A stretch of DNA of 64,000 nucleotides from Amycolatopsis jiangsuensis (GCF_014204865.1 NZ_JACHMG010000001.1:3684501-3748500); one strand, 5' to 3'. Counted from the stretch's first letter, positions 33,819 to 42,756 are shown. The notes: a model not told the origin generated them from the letters alone. Made by a program: numbers and translations.

Positions 33819-34805
33819 ATGCGATTCGGACTCTTCGTTCCCCAGGGCTGGCGCCACGATCTCGTCGGCATCGACCCCGCGCAGCACTGGACGACCATGC
33901 TCGACCTCGCCCGTTACGCCGACGCGGGCCCGTACGAATCGATCTGGGTCTACGACCACTTCCACACCGTGCCGGTGCCCAGTGACCAGGCCACGCACGA
34001 GGCGTGGAGCCTGATGGCGGCCTACGGCGCCGCGACGAACCGGGTCCGACTGGGCCAGATGTGCACCTGCATGGGCTACCGCAATCCCGCGTACCTGGCG
34101 AAGGTCGCCGCGACCATCGACGTGATCTCCGGCGGCCGGGTCGAGATGGGCATCGGCGGCGGCTGGTACGAGCACGAGTGGCGGGCGTACGGCTACGGTT
34201 TCCCGAGCGCGGGCGAGCGGCTGGGCCAGCTCGACGAGGGCGTGCAGATCATGCGCCAGCTGTGGACCGAGGGCAAGGCCACCCTCGAGGGCAAGCACTA
34301 CCAGGTCGACGGCGCGATCGCCCGTCCGCTTCCGTTGCAGGAGGGCGGGATTCCGCTGTGGATCGCCGGCGGCGGGGAGAAGAAGACCCTGCGCACCGCG
34401 GCGAAGTACGCCTCCTACACGAACTTCGTCGGCAACGCGGAGGGTTTCCGGCAGAAGTCGGAGGTGCTCGCCGCGCACTGCAAGGACCTCGGCACGGACT
34501 TCGACGCGATCGTCCGGTCCGCGAACTACAACGTGGTGATCGGCGAAACCGAGAAGGACGTGGCCGACCGGCTGGCCTGGATCCGCGCGCACTACGCGCC
34601 GCACCTGCCCGCGGACGTGCTGGAGAACGCTTACCAGAACTACGCCACCGGTCCGCTGGTCGGCACTCCGGAGCAGATCGTGGAGCGGCTCAAGGAGCTG
34701 GAAGGGCTCGGCATGACGTACGCGATCGCGTACTTCGTCGAGTCGGCCTACGACCGTTCCGGCGTGAAACTGTTCACCGACAAGGTGGTTCCCGAGCTGG
34801 CGTGA
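33819..34805 (+). CDS. Luciferase-like (LLM) F420-dependent oxidoreductase
   Basis: 328 residues from ATG 33819, preceded by GGTCGGGG; the in-frame ATG at 33789 is too far upstream and lacks a ribosome site. A TIM-barrel LLM protein with RFGLFVPQGW, SIWVYDHFHT, GQMCTCMGYRNPAYLAK, DVISGGRVEMGIGGGWYEHEW. The pattern is that of the actinobacterial TIGR03560 group. Members use coenzyme F420 in hydride transfer; the substrate is unknown. Its stop lies 3 bp from the convergent XRE gene. Confidence 0.92.
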   Translation: MRFGLFVPQGWRHDLVGIDPAQHWTTMLDLARYADAGPYESIWVYDHFHTVPVPSDQATHEAWSLMAAYGAATNRVRLGQMCTCMGYRNPAYLAKVAATIDVISGGRVEMGIGGGWYEHEWRAYGYGFPSAGERLGQLDEGVQIMRQLWTEGKATLEGKHYQVDGAIARPLPLQEGGIPLWIAGGGEKKTLRTAAKYASYTNFVGNAEGFRQKSEVLAAHCKDLGTDFDAIVRSANYNVVIGETEKDVADRLAWIRAHYAPHLPADVLENAYQNYATGPLVGTPEQIVERLKELEGLGMTYAIAYFVESAYDRSGVKLFTDKVVPELA

Positions 34806-34808
34806 GCC

Positions 34809-35366
34809 TCAGCGTTTCGTGAGCACCACGAGGTACCGGCAGGGTTCGGGCCCCGGGTTTTCGTAGGCGCAGTCCACCGGACGGCCGAGCCGCAGGCAGT
34901 CACCCGCGGCGAGGTCGTGCCGGTGCTCGCCCTCGTGGAACCGGAGCCGGCCGGACAGCACCCAGATCTGGTGGCCGGCGAAGGCGTACGAGCCGGCCGG
35001 GAAACCGGCTTCGGCGCCCGACGGCAGCTCGACTTCGACGAGTTCGGTCGCCCCGTGCCCTGGCGGGGAGACCGCGCGGCGGACGTATCCGGTCACCGGG
35101 TCCTGCCAGGTCGGCTGGTCCGCGCGGCGGACGAGGCCGCGGTCGCCACCCTCCGCGCGGGCCACCAGTTCGGACAGCGTCAGCCCCAGCGCGGTGGCCA
35201 GCCGGCTGAGCAGCACCGCGGTGGGCTGCGCTTCCCCGCGTTCGATCTTGCCGATCATGGCGCGGGAAACGCCGGAGCGTTCGGCCAGCGCGCCGGCGGA
35301 CAGCTCGTGGGACTCGCGGGCCGCACGCAGCGCGGTGGCCAGCGAACCGGTGAGGGCATCGGACAC
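34809..35366 (-). CDS. XRE-family regulator with C-terminal cupin
   Basis: 185 residues from GTG 35366. The N-terminal helix-turn-helix is ELSAGALAERSGVSRAMIGKIERGEAQPT (quoted in part), the C-terminal 90 residues a cupin (FAGHQIWVLSGRLRFHEGEH). Such proteins usually repress an adjacent gene and respond to a small ligand bound in the cupin. It is divergent from an acetyltransferase gene across 42 bp carrying two identical ACTATAG elements. Confidence 0.93.
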   Translation of the reverse strand: MSDALTGSLATALRAARESHELSAGALAERSGVSRAMIGKIERGEAQPTAVLLSRLATALGLTLSELVARAEGGDRGLVRRADQPTWQDPVTGYVRRAVSPPGHGATELVEVELPSGAEAGFPAGSYAFAGHQIWVLSGRLRFHEGEHRHDLAAGDCLRLGRPVDCAYENPGPEPCRYLVVLTKR

Positions 35367-35374
35367 AGCTGTCG

Positions 35375-35404
35375 ACTATAGCAGCGGGATTTGTTTACTA
35401 TAGT
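35375..35404. promoter_or_regulatory. Divergent, probably leaderless promoters between the XRE and acetyltransferase genes
   Basis: ACTATAG occurs at 35375-35381 and again at 35397-35403, 22 bp apart. Read on the minus strand the first gives TATAGT 8 nt before the XRE GTG; read on the plus strand the second gives TATAGT 4 nt before the acetyltransferase ATG. Both fit -10 elements with transcription starting at or beside the start codon. Each also lies at the -35 distance of the other promoter, so the XRE protein could bind both. Confidence 0.6.
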
Positions 35405-35408
35405 GTCC

Positions 35409-35930
35409 ATGCTGATTCGACCTGCCGAGGAGCGGGACGCCGCGGCCTGCGCGGCGATCTACGCGCCGTACGTCCGCGACACCACGATCACCTTCGAGGC
35501 CGAGCCGCCCACCCCGGCGGAGATGGCCGCGCGGATCGCCAAGGCGAGCAGGACCCACGCGTGGCTGGTGCTCGAAGTGGACGAACAGGTCGCCGGCTAC
35601 GCCTACGGGGTTCCGTTCAAGGAACGGGCCGCCTACCGATGGTCGTGCGAGGTCAGCGTGTACCTGGAGCTGGGCCGGCGCCGTACCGGCGGCGGGCGGG
35701 CGCTGTACGAGGCGTTGTTCGCCCGCCTCGCCGAGCGCGGCTTCCGCACGGCGGTCGCGGGGATGACCTTGCCCAACGAGCCGAGCATCGGACTGCACCG
35801 CGCGCTCGGTTTCGAGCCCGTGGGCACCTACCGCCGGATCGGCTGGAAGCACGGCGCGTGGCGCGATGTCGCCTGGGCACAACGGGAACTGGCGCCGGCC
35901 ACCACCGAAGCCCCGGCCGAGCCGCACTGA
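35409..35930 (+). CDS. GNAT acetyltransferase, phosphinothricin-acetyltransferase-like
   Basis: 173 residues from ATG 35409. IRPAEERDAAACAAIYAPYV, TITFEAEPPT, YAYGVPFKERAAYRWSCEVSVYL and GLHRALGFEPVGTYRRIGWKHGAWRDV follow the Pat/Bar/YncA pattern throughout (quoted in parts). These enzymes acetylate phosphinothricin, methionine sulfone/sulfoximine or related amines. The divergent XRE-cupin regulator is the likely controller. Actual substrate unknown. Confidence 0.92.
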   Translation: MLIRPAEERDAAACAAIYAPYVRDTTITFEAEPPTPAEMAARIAKASRTHAWLVLEVDEQVAGYAYGVPFKERAAYRWSCEVSVYLELGRRRTGGGRALYEALFARLAERGFRTAVAGMTLPNEPSIGLHRALGFEPVGTYRRIGWKHGAWRDVAWAQRELAPATTEAPAEPH

Positions 35931-35962
35931 GCCCCGTCCCGCACGGGACTGCCGCCCGTTAC

Positions 35963-35992
35963 TTGACAATTGCCTTACGACCGGGCCACATT
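35963..35992 (+). promoter_or_regulatory. Candidate promoter of the VOC gene
   Basis: A perfect -35 TTGACA at 35963-35968 is followed after 18 bp by CACATT, a weak -10. It lies in locally AT-richer DNA 74 bp upstream of the VOC start, after the acetyltransferase stop. Confidence 0.4.
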
Positions 35993-36065
35993 CTGTATCA
36001 AGAGATAGCCGGAGGGCCGGTCCGCCGCGCGGATCCCCTCCGCCGATCGACAGAGGAGTCGTCCC

Positions 36066-36467
36066 GTGGCTTTCCCCGGCCTGCAGCACGTCGCGATCAC
36101 CGTCAGCGACCTGGAGCGCAGCGCGAGGTGGTATTCCGCGCTGTTCGGCGCCGAGCCCGTCCTCGACGAGGACGAGGAGGGCGGGAGGTTCCACCACGCC
36201 GTCTACGCCCTCGACGGGGGCATGCTGTTCGGGCTGCACACCCACCAGGGGCGGGAGTCCGGTGACCGCTTCGCGGAGGAGCGCACCGGCCTCGATCACA
36301 TCAGCTTCGCGGTCGGCTCGCAGGCCGATCTGCAGCAGTGGGCACGGAAGCTGACCGAGCTGGGCATCGCACACGACGGAATCAAGAAGGCGCACTACGG
36401 CAGCGGGATCTCCTTCCGCGACCCGGACAACATCGCGCTGGAGTTCTTCGCCTTTCCCGAGGGCTGA
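36066..36467 (+). CDS. VOC-family (glyoxalase/dioxygenase fold) protein
   Basis: 133 residues from GTG 36066, with AGAGGAG upstream. Two beta-alpha-beta-beta-beta units: LQHVAITVSDLERSARWYSALFG and LDHISFAVGSQADLQQW, ending RDPDNIALEFFAF (quoted in part). The metal-ligand positions are only partly conserved, as usual in uncharacterised VOC proteins (glyoxalase I, fosfomycin resistance, extradiol dioxygenases). Monocistronic. Its stop directly abuts the dead transposase. Confidence 0.9.
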   Translation: MAFPGLQHVAITVSDLERSARWYSALFGAEPVLDEDEEGGRFHHAVYALDGGMLFGLHTHQGRESGDRFAEERTGLDHISFAVGSQADLQQWARKLTELGIAHDGIKKAHYGSGISFRDPDNIALEFFAFPEG

Positions 36468-36469
36468 CC

Positions 36470-36895
36470 CGCGGCTGCCGGGTCGAGGGGTGTGAATACG
36501 CCTTGTCCGCGATCACCGTCTCCGGTCGGCGTCGCGCCCTGCCCGGCCCGCGACCGGTCCGCGTTGATGCCGTCCAGTAACGGAACCAGCTGCGGGTTGT
36601 CACCCGCGGGTCCGGGGTGAGCAGAAAACGCATCGGCAGACCACACCCGTCCACCGCGAGGTGGATCTTGGTGCCCAGCCCGCCGCGGGACCGCCCGAGT
36701 CCCTCTCCGTCGCAGGAGAGGGCGTCGTCTCTGACGATCACCCGGCGCGGAATCCTGTCCCCGGTGCCGTCTCAGGTCCACAACCGCAGCCGTTCATGCG
36801 CGGTCTTCCAAGGTCTATAGCGATCAGGCAGGTCACGCCATGGCGCACCGGCGCGCAGCCTCCACAAAATCGCTTTGATCACCTGGCGATGATCC
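36470..36895 (-). pseudogene. Degenerate IS5-family transposase fragment
   Basis: Conceptual translation of the minus strand gives WRDHRQVIKAILWRLRAGAP, then WRDLPDRYRPWKTAHERLRL followed by a stop at the position usually read as WSADGTW. Further on come GLGRSRGGLGTKIHLAVDGC and VIADKAYSHPS in one frame, with LTP...GDNPQLVPLLDGINADRS in another. The N-terminal part, an in-frame stop, a missing central block and at least one frameshift show an inactivated IS5/IS427-type DDE transposase. No clear terminal inverted repeats were found; the remnant ends at the VOC gene. Confidence 0.82.
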
Positions 36896-36946
36896 CGCCA
36901 CCGCCCTGCCGAGGCGGCCGCGACTTCCCGGGGACAGGACCCGCGG

Positions 36947-37942
36947 CTAGTCCCCGCCGACGTCCAGTTCTTCGATGTCGTGTTCGATGCGGGCCCGCCA
37001 GGACCATTGTGGTTCGGTCCAGTCGGTGTCCTCGGCCGGCGGTTCTCCCAGTGGGAGCGCCGGGTCCGCGACGCCGTGGGTGACGCGGTAGGCCAGTGCC
37101 GAAGTCGCCGCGCGGATCCAGCGGTCGCCCGCCGCGCCGGTGGGCGGGGCGACGCCGAAGGCGTGCGTGAACCACACCGGCAGCAGCGCGCTCGACCCGA
37201 TGGCGCCGGTGATCCGCTCGCGCAGCCGCAGGTGCAGCTCTTCCCAGTCGCGTTCGGACTTCTCGATCTGTGGCAGCACCCGGGTACGGGTCACCTCGTC
37301 CGCGGCCAGGACCTGGTGTGCCGCTTCGGCATCCTGCACCGCGGCGGGCAGCTGCCGGTCCAGTACGCCACGACGGCGGGCGATCACCTCGGGCAGCCGC
37401 TCCTGCGCTTCGGCCCGTCCCGGCCCGCCACGTTCGCTGCCCGCCAGTGCTTCCAGCACACCGATCAACGCTTCTTCGCTGCGCGCCAAGGCTTCCCGGG
37501 CCTGCGGCAGACGTTCGGTGTCCTCCTCGTACGGGCGCCGCTGGCTCGGCGTCAGCAGCTGCGCGGTGAGCGCGTGCCTTCGCTGCGCTTCCGCGGCGAG
37601 CTTCCGCACCTCCGGCCCGACGTCGTCGAGGTCGACCACGGGAACCTTCTCCGACACCCGCACGGCGCGCTCGAGCACCAGCAACCGCTGGCGGAGCCGT
37701 TCGAGCTGCCGTGCCGTGTGGTCCAGCCGCGATTCGTGCCGGGCATGGGTCTCGGTGAAGGTTTCGACGGTTTCGCGCAGCTCGGTCAGATCGCGCGACG
37801 TGCGGGATTCGAGGTCCTCGACCGTCTCCTGCATGCCGCCCACGGTGTCGGACAACGCGAGCAGTTCGGGATCCTGCTCGGTCGCCGGACCGTCCTCGTC
37901 CACGTAGTAGTCGGTGTCCGGGTAGTACTCGGAATAGGTCAC
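36947..37942 (-). CDS. Hypothetical coiled-coil protein
   Basis: 331 residues from GTG 37942, overlapping the upstream stop as GTGA. A short acidic, Tyr-rich N-terminus (YSEYYPDTDYYVDEDG) is followed by long charged heptad-like helices (about residues 30-250, for example DLTELRETVETFTETHARHE) and a globular C-terminal 80 residues with an RWIRAATSALAYRVTHG segment. No known catalytic motif is recognised. Coupled to a membrane protein, it may form a membrane-attached scaffold; that is inference. Confidence 0.8.
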   Translation of the reverse strand: MTYSEYYPDTDYYVDEDGPATEQDPELLALSDTVGGMQETVEDLESRTSRDLTELRETVETFTETHARHESRLDHTARQLERLRQRLLVLERAVRVSEKVPVVDLDDVGPEVRKLAAEAQRRHALTAQLLTPSQRRPYEEDTERLPQAREALARSEEALIGVLEALAGSERGGPGRAEAQERLPEVIARRRGVLDRQLPAAVQDAEAAHQVLAADEVTRTRVLPQIEKSERDWEELHLRLRERITGAIGSSALLPVWFTHAFGVAPPTGAAGDRWIRAATSALAYRVTHGVADPALPLGEPPAEDTDWTEPQWSWRARIEHDIEELDVGGD

Positions 37943-38502
37943 CGGACCTCCTGCACCAGACAGGCCGCCGTCGCCGCGGTGGCGACCGCGGCGAGGACGA
38001 CCAGCACGGTCTCGGCCGTACCGCCGGGGACGAGCAGCGCGACGGTGGTGAGCACCGCGGCCAGGGCGCCGAGGTAGGCGGCACGGAGCCGGCGGCCCAC
38101 CATCAGCGGCGTCGGGCCGATGGGGCCGAACGCGATACGCAGCCCGGCGCCGAGCAGCGGCAGCGCGAACAGCACCCACGCCACGCCGAGCACGCCGAAG
38201 AGCAGCAGCGCGCCACTCACCATGCCGGCCGCGACCGGCGCGACGGCCAGATACAGCACCGTCCGCTGCACCACGGCGCGCTTGGACTCCATCCGGGCCA
38301 GCCGCACCTGCTCGGCGGCCACCTCCGCGTCCTGTTCCGTCCGCAGCAGGTTCTCCGCCCGCGCCACCAGCACGTCGAGTGCCTGGGTGCGTTCGGCGTC
38401 CGCGAGCGCGGGCAGCTCGGCCAAGCCGGCACGCAGCTGCCGCCGAAGTGCGGACACCCGCGCTTCGGCCTGGTCACGCTGGTCCTCAGCAGCCGTCGTC
38501 AC
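37939..38502 (-). CDS. Hypothetical membrane protein with N-terminal coiled coil
   Basis: 187 residues from GTG 38502. Residues 1-75 are charged and helical (EDQRDQAEARVSALRRQL), residues about 78-185 hold four hydrophobic helices. Translationally coupled to the coiled-coil protein that follows, so the two probably work together at the membrane. No family recognised. Confidence 0.8.
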   Translation of the reverse strand: MTTAAEDQRDQAEARVSALRRQLRAGLAELPALADAERTQALDVLVARAENLLRTEQDAEVAAEQVRLARMESKRAVVQRTVLYLAVAPVAAGMVSGALLLFGVLGVAWVLFALPLLGAGLRIAFGPIGPTPLMVGRRLRAAYLGALAAVLTTVALLVPGGTAETVLVVLAAVATAATAACLVQEVR

Positions 38503-38556
38503 CCGGCCACTGTAGGTACGAAGCGCGCCGAACGGCGGGAACGACGCGACCTCCGG

Positions 38557-38856
38557 CTAACGCTTCTTGCGCCGCACCCGCATCGCCCGCAGATCGGTGA
38601 CCGCGTAGTTGAGGTCCCGGCAGGGCAGCCCGTGCGCCCGCAATGCCGTGGTGGCACGGGCTTTCGCCGTCTTCTCGTCGTCGTCCGGCCCGGCGGGAAC
38701 CTGGCAGCGGAAGGTGAACGCGGTCGCGTTCACGTCGTAGGTGAACGTGCCGGCCTCGCTGAACATCAGGTCGCCGCCCTTGGCGGCCAGCGCGGCGCGG
38801 CCGGCGTCGTCGAGACCGTCGAACTTGCCGCGGATAAGCACGCGGAACGCGTCCAT
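38557..38856 (-). CDS. Small conserved protein resembling DUF6204
   Basis: 99 residues from ATG 38856 (MDAFRVLIRGKFDGLD...), ending in a basic RVRRKKR tail. The FRV-RG-FDGL start, FTYDV and TFRCQV strands and the arrangement suggest the actinobacterial DUF6204 family; function unknown. The start lies 1 nt after the TetR stop, so it is translated as the second gene of a two-gene operon with that regulator. Confidence 0.8.
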   Translation of the reverse strand: MDAFRVLIRGKFDGLDDAGRAALAAKGGDLMFSEAGTFTYDVNATAFTFRCQVPAGPDDDEKTAKARATTALRAHGLPCRDLNYAVTDLRAMRVRRKKR

Positions 38857-38857
38857 G

Positions 38858-39502
38858 TCAGCTCTCCTTCCTGGTCGCATAGCCGAGCACTCGCTCGCCG
38901 AGCAGCCCTTCCACTGCGTCGAGCAGGTCTTCGGCCGCCTTCGCGATGTCGTCCGGGACCTCCCCGGCGACGGTGCGCTTGCCGATCTCGGCGAACACCA
39001 GGCTGTGCACCCAGCCGATCTGGGCGGCGACCAGCCCCGGGACCGGATCGGCCTGATCCGCGCCGGTCTCCGCCACCAGCAGCTCGGCCAGCTCGGTGAC
39101 CATCTGCTCGCCGAGCGCGTGCAACCGGGCGGCCAGCGTCGGCGCGGCCAGCATCATCGGCAGGATCCGGCCGAACCCCGGGGTGAGCCCCACGGTCCGT
39201 TCCCGCCGCCGGATCTCGCCACGCAGGTGCGCCAGCACCGCCCCGGCCGCGGAAACCCCCGGTTCCCGCGCCCGCACGATCCCGGCCAGCCGCCCGGCCG
39301 ACGCCTCGTCCGGCGGCAGCACCAGGTCCTCCTTGACCCGGAAATGGTTGTAGACGGTGTTGACCGAAACATCGGCGGCCTCGGCCACCTCGGCGATCGT
39401 CACCGCGTCGAACCCCCGCTCGGCGAACAACCCGAGCGCGGTGTCGGCGATCCGCCGGACGGTCTCCCGCTTCTTCCGCTCGCGCAGTCCCATACCGCTC
39501 AT
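38858..39502 (-). CDS. TetR-family transcriptional regulator
   Basis: 214 residues from ATG 39502 (ATG 39493 also possible). The N-terminal helix-turn-helix spans residues about 10-55 (RIADTALGLFAERGFDAVTI, AEAADVSVNTVYNHFRVKED); the rest is a helical ligand-binding domain. A perfect palindrome begins 9 bp upstream, so autoregulation is expected. It is divergent from the SARP regulator and co-transcribed with the DUF6204-like gene. Confidence 0.93.
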   Translation of the reverse strand: MSGMGLRERKKRETVRRIADTALGLFAERGFDAVTIAEVAEAADVSVNTVYNHFRVKEDLVLPPDEASAGRLAGIVRAREPGVSAAGAVLAHLRGEIRRRERTVGLTPGFGRILPMMLAAPTLAARLHALGEQMVTELAELLVAETGADQADPVPGLVAAQIGWVHSLVFAEIGKRTVAGEVPDDIAKAAEDLLDAVEGLLGERVLGYATRKES

Positions 39503-39510
39503 TGAAGCAC

Positions 39511-39526
39511 ACTCCAAATTTGGAGT
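39511..39526. promoter_or_regulatory. Perfect 16-bp palindrome, probable TetR operator
   Basis: ACTCCAAATTTGGAGT is a perfect 8+8 inverted repeat in the 95-bp gap between the TetR gene and the SARP gene. Perfect palindromes of this length next to a tetR gene are normally its operator; binding here would affect both directions. Confidence 0.82.
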
Positions 39527-39597
39527 CGACACCACTAAATCGAGGATCCGGGGAAAACCCGGACGCGGGACGTCCGCGGACGCGGCAGAATCGGGTG

Positions 39598-42500
39598 GTG
39601 CGGATCGGCGTGCTGGGACCCCTCGAGGTGCGGACCGACGCGGGCGCCGAGGTCGAGGTCGCCGGCGTCCGGGTGCGGACGTTGCTGAGCGCGCTCGCGC
39701 TGGAGCCCGGGCGGGTCGTCGCGCCGGGACGGCTGGTGGACGCGGTGTGGGGAGCACATCCGCCGGCCACCGCCAATGCCTTGCAGGCACTCGTCTCCCG
39801 GCTGCGGCGGGCCGGCGCGGATCTGGAGAGCACGCCCGCCGGGTACCGGCTGCCCGCCGCGACCGTGGACGTGGCGCGGTTCGAGGAGCTGGTCACCGCT
39901 GCCCGCGCCGCGGGAGACGACCACACCCGCGTGCGGCTGCTGCGCGAAGCACTCGACCTCTGGCGTGGACCCGCACTCGGTGAGGTCGCCGACGGCGAGT
40001 TCTTCCAGGCTCCCGTCGCCCGGCTCACCGAACTCCGGCTCACTGCCGCCGAAGACCACGCCGAGTCCGCACTGCGCCTCGGCCACGGAGCGGACCTGAC
40101 CACGGAGCTGTCCGAACTCCTGGCCCAGCACCCCCTGCGCGAACGGCTGGCGGCCGCGCTGATGCGCGCGCTGCATGCCGCTGGACAGCCGGCCGAAGCG
40201 TTGCGGGTGTTCGCGCGGATCCGGGCCGCGCTCGCTGACGAACTCGGCGCTGATCCGTCCGCCGAGCTGTCCACAGTGCACACTTCGCTGCTGCGCGAGA
40301 ACAGCGGTACGACTGCGACCGGACCGCGGACGAATCTACGCGCCGGGCTCACCAGTTTCGTCGGCCGCGACTCGGACGTCGCCGAGGTGGCCAAGCTCGT
40401 CGGTGAATACCGGCTCACCACGCTCATCGGGCCGGGCGGCGCAGGGAAGACCCGTCTCGCGGGCGAGACCGGGCACCGGTTGCTGAGTGAAGCGAACGGC
40501 GACGTCTGGTTCATCGAGCTCGCCTCGGCCGCCCCCGGCACGGATCTCGCCCAGGCCGTGCTCGGCGCACTCGAACAACGCGGGCACGTGCACCTGGGGC
40601 TGCACGCCGGCGGCTCACCTCGGGACCGTGCGGTGGCAGCGTTGCGCGGCCGGGAAACCCTGCTGGTGCTGGACAACTGCGAGCACGTCATCGACGCGGC
40701 CGCGGAGCTGGCCGAACGACTGCTCGGCGAGTGCCCGCTGCTGCGCGTCCTGGCCACGAGCCGGGAAGCCCTCGCGGTGACCGGTGAAGCGCTGTGGCCG
40801 GTCGAACCCCTGACGCTCCCGGCCGAGGGCGCCGGCGCACCCGAGGCGATGACCTGCGCCTCGGTGCGCCTGTTCGCCGACCGGGCCGCCGCGGTGCGGC
40901 CGGGCTTCACCGTTGACGATTCCACTGTGGACGATGTGGTCCGGGTCTGCCGGGCGCTCGACGGAATGCCGCTGGCCGTGGAGCTGGCCGCGGCGCGGCT
41001 GCGGTCGCTGACCGTGCCGCAGCTCGCGGCCCGGCTCGACGACCGGTTTCGCCTGCTGACCGGGGGCAGCCGCACGGCGCTGGCGCGGCACCGGACGCTG
41101 CGCGCGGTCGTCGACTGGAGCTGGGATCTGCTGGAACCGGACGAACGCCGGCTGCTTCGCCGGCTCGCGGTGTTCTCCGGCGGCGCGACGGCCGAGGCTG
41201 CCGAGGCGGTCTGCGAGGGCGGCGCCGACTCGCTTCTCCCGCTGGTCGACAAATCGCTGCTGACCGTCTCCGGCGATCCCGAGCCGCGCTACGGGATGCT
41301 GGAGACGATCAAGGCCTACGGCCTGGAGCGGCTGGCCGAGGCGGGTGAGGGCGAAGCGGTGCGGGAGGCGCACGCGCAGTGGTTCGCCTCGCTGGCCGAA
41401 CGCGCCGACGGCCATCTGCGCGCTATCGAACAACTCGACTGGCTTCCCCGGCTGAAAGCCGACCACGGCAACCTCGTCGCCGCCATCCGGAGTGCGATCG
41501 CCGCGGGCGACGCGGCCCTGTCCGTCCGGCTGGTGGTCAGCTGTTCGTGGTTTTGGCTGCTGACCGGGCACAAACTGGAAGGCCTCGACCTGATCGCGGC
41601 CGCGCTGGCCGTGCCGGGCCGGGTGGACGACGGGGCACGGGCCACCGCGTACGCGATGCGGGCGCTGCTCATGACCGCCGGGCTGGCCGACGACCGCAGT
41701 GCCGACGACTGGGTGGACGCGGCGCTGGAGCTGGCCGGCGGCCGGGTCGCGCGGCAGCATCCGATCCTGCGGTTCATGGTCCCGTCGCACGAGTTGCTGC
41801 GCAGTGGCAGGGACGGTACGCCGCCCACTCTGTCCGCATTGGACGATCTGGTGGTGGACCCGGATCCGTGGCTGCGGGCGCACGCCCTGCTGAACCGGTC
41901 CCGGCTGCAGGTGAGCGTCCACCGCGACGTGGCCGCGGCGGAGGAGGACGGCCGGGAGTCGGTACGGCTGTTCCGGCTCAGCGGGGAACGCTGGGGGGCG
42001 TCGCTGGCGTTGAGCGGGCTCGCCGAGCTCGTCGCCCGGCGTGGCGCGCTGGCCGAATCCGCGGCGCTGTACGGGGAATCCGTCGACGCCGTGCGCGAGC
42101 TGGGCGCACTCGAGGACGCCATCTGGGCGCGCGGCCGGCAAGCGCAGCTGCTGCTGCACCTGGGCGACGAAGCGGGTGCGGCGGCCGCGATCGCCGCGGC
42201 GGACCTCGAATCGGCGACCGTCACGTTCCCCGACGCGCTGGCCGGCCTGGCTCACGCGAAGGGAGATCTTGCCCGCTGGCAAGGCGATCCGGCCACCGCA
42301 CGGCTGAACCTGGAGCGGGCCGAAGCCCTGCTCGGCCACACCACCATGCACCCGGTGTTCCGCGCGATGCTGGAGCATTCGCACGCCTACCTCGACGCCG
42401 GCGCCGGCGATCTGGACTCGGCACGCGTCCGCCGGCGCCGGGCCCTGGACCTGTTCCTCGAGGTCAACGACGTGGTCTACCTGGCACAGAGCCTGGTCGG

Positions 42501-42756
42501 GGTCGCCGACCACGCCGTGCGCCTGGGCCGGATCACCGACGCTGCCCTACTGCTGCGCGCCGCCACGGATCTGCGCGGCGGACCGGACCACGGCTCCCCC
42601 GACACCGCCGCCGTCGAAGCCTCGATCCGGGGCCTCGGCGAGCACGCGCCTGCCGAAGCCCCGGTCGCGGACGCGATTGCGCTGGCCCACGAGGTGCTCA
42701 GCGAATCAGGTTCCGCTCGAACAGCCGACGTGCCCACAGGTACCCGGCGAGGCTGA
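39598..42756 (+). CDS. SARP/AfsR-like regulator: winged helix, BTAD, NB-ARC ATPase and TPR-like tail
   Basis: About 1052 residues from GTG 39598 (GTG 39595 is in frame too). Residues 1-85 form an OmpR-like winged helix (VRIGVLGPLEVRTDAG), about 90-240 the BTAD domain, about 255-560 an NTPase with Walker A GPGGAGKTRLA near residue 280 and Walker B-like LLVLDNCEHV, and the remainder a helical repeat region. This is the AfsR type of Streptomyces antibiotic regulator. It neighbours a drug-type ABC exporter, whose gene its 3' end overlaps by 59 bp convergently. Targets are unknown; the siderophore locus is about 17 kb away. Confidence 0.9.
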   Translation: MRIGVLGPLEVRTDAGAEVEVAGVRVRTLLSALALEPGRVVAPGRLVDAVWGAHPPATANALQALVSRLRRAGADLESTPAGYRLPAATVDVARFEELVTAARAAGDDHTRVRLLREALDLWRGPALGEVADGEFFQAPVARLTELRLTAAEDHAESALRLGHGADLTTELSELLAQHPLRERLAAALMRALHAAGQPAEALRVFARIRAALADELGADPSAELSTVHTSLLRENSGTTATGPRTNLRAGLTSFVGRDSDVAEVAKLVGEYRLTTLIGPGGAGKTRLAGETGHRLLSEANGDVWFIELASAAPGTDLAQAVLGALEQRGHVHLGLHAGGSPRDRAVAALRGRETLLVLDNCEHVIDAAAELAERLLGECPLLRVLATSREALAVTGEALWPVEPLTLPAEGAGAPEAMTCASVRLFADRAAAVRPGFTVDDSTVDDVVRVCRALDGMPLAVELAAARLRSLTVPQLAARLDDRFRLLTGGSRTALARHRTLRAVVDWSWDLLEPDERRLLRRLAVFSGGATAEAAEAVCEGGADSLLPLVDKSLLTVSGDPEPRYGMLETIKAYGLERLAEAGEGEAVREAHAQWFASLAERADGHLRAIEQLDWLPRLKADHGNLVAAIRSAIAAGDAALSVRLVVSCSWFWLLTGHKLEGLDLIAAALAVPGRVDDGARATAYAMRALLMTAGLADDRSADDWVDAALELAGGRVARQHPILRFMVPSHELLRSGRDGTPPTLSALDDLVVDPDPWLRAHALLNRSRLQVSVHRDVAAAEEDGRESVRLFRLSGERWGASLALSGLAELVARRGALAESAALYGESVDAVRELGALEDAIWARGRQAQLLLHLGDEAGAAAAIAAADLESATVTFPDALAGLAHAKGDLARWQGDPATARLNLERAEALLGHTTMHPVFRAMLEHSHAYLDAGAGDLDSARVRRRRALDLFLEVNDVVYLAQSLVGVADHAVRLGRITDAALLLRAATDLRGGPDHGSPDTAAVEASIRGLGEHAPAEAPVADAIALAHEVLSESGSARTADVPTGTRRG

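Noticed and set aside
35931..36065. tRNA or riboswitch in the VOC upstream region
   Set aside because: No cloverleaf or known aptamer core could be traced; only a candidate promoter and a ribosome site are seen.
36395..36781. A functional short gene downstream of the VOC gene
   Set aside because: The two frames are pieces of a broken IS5-type transposase with an internal stop, a frameshift and a missing block.
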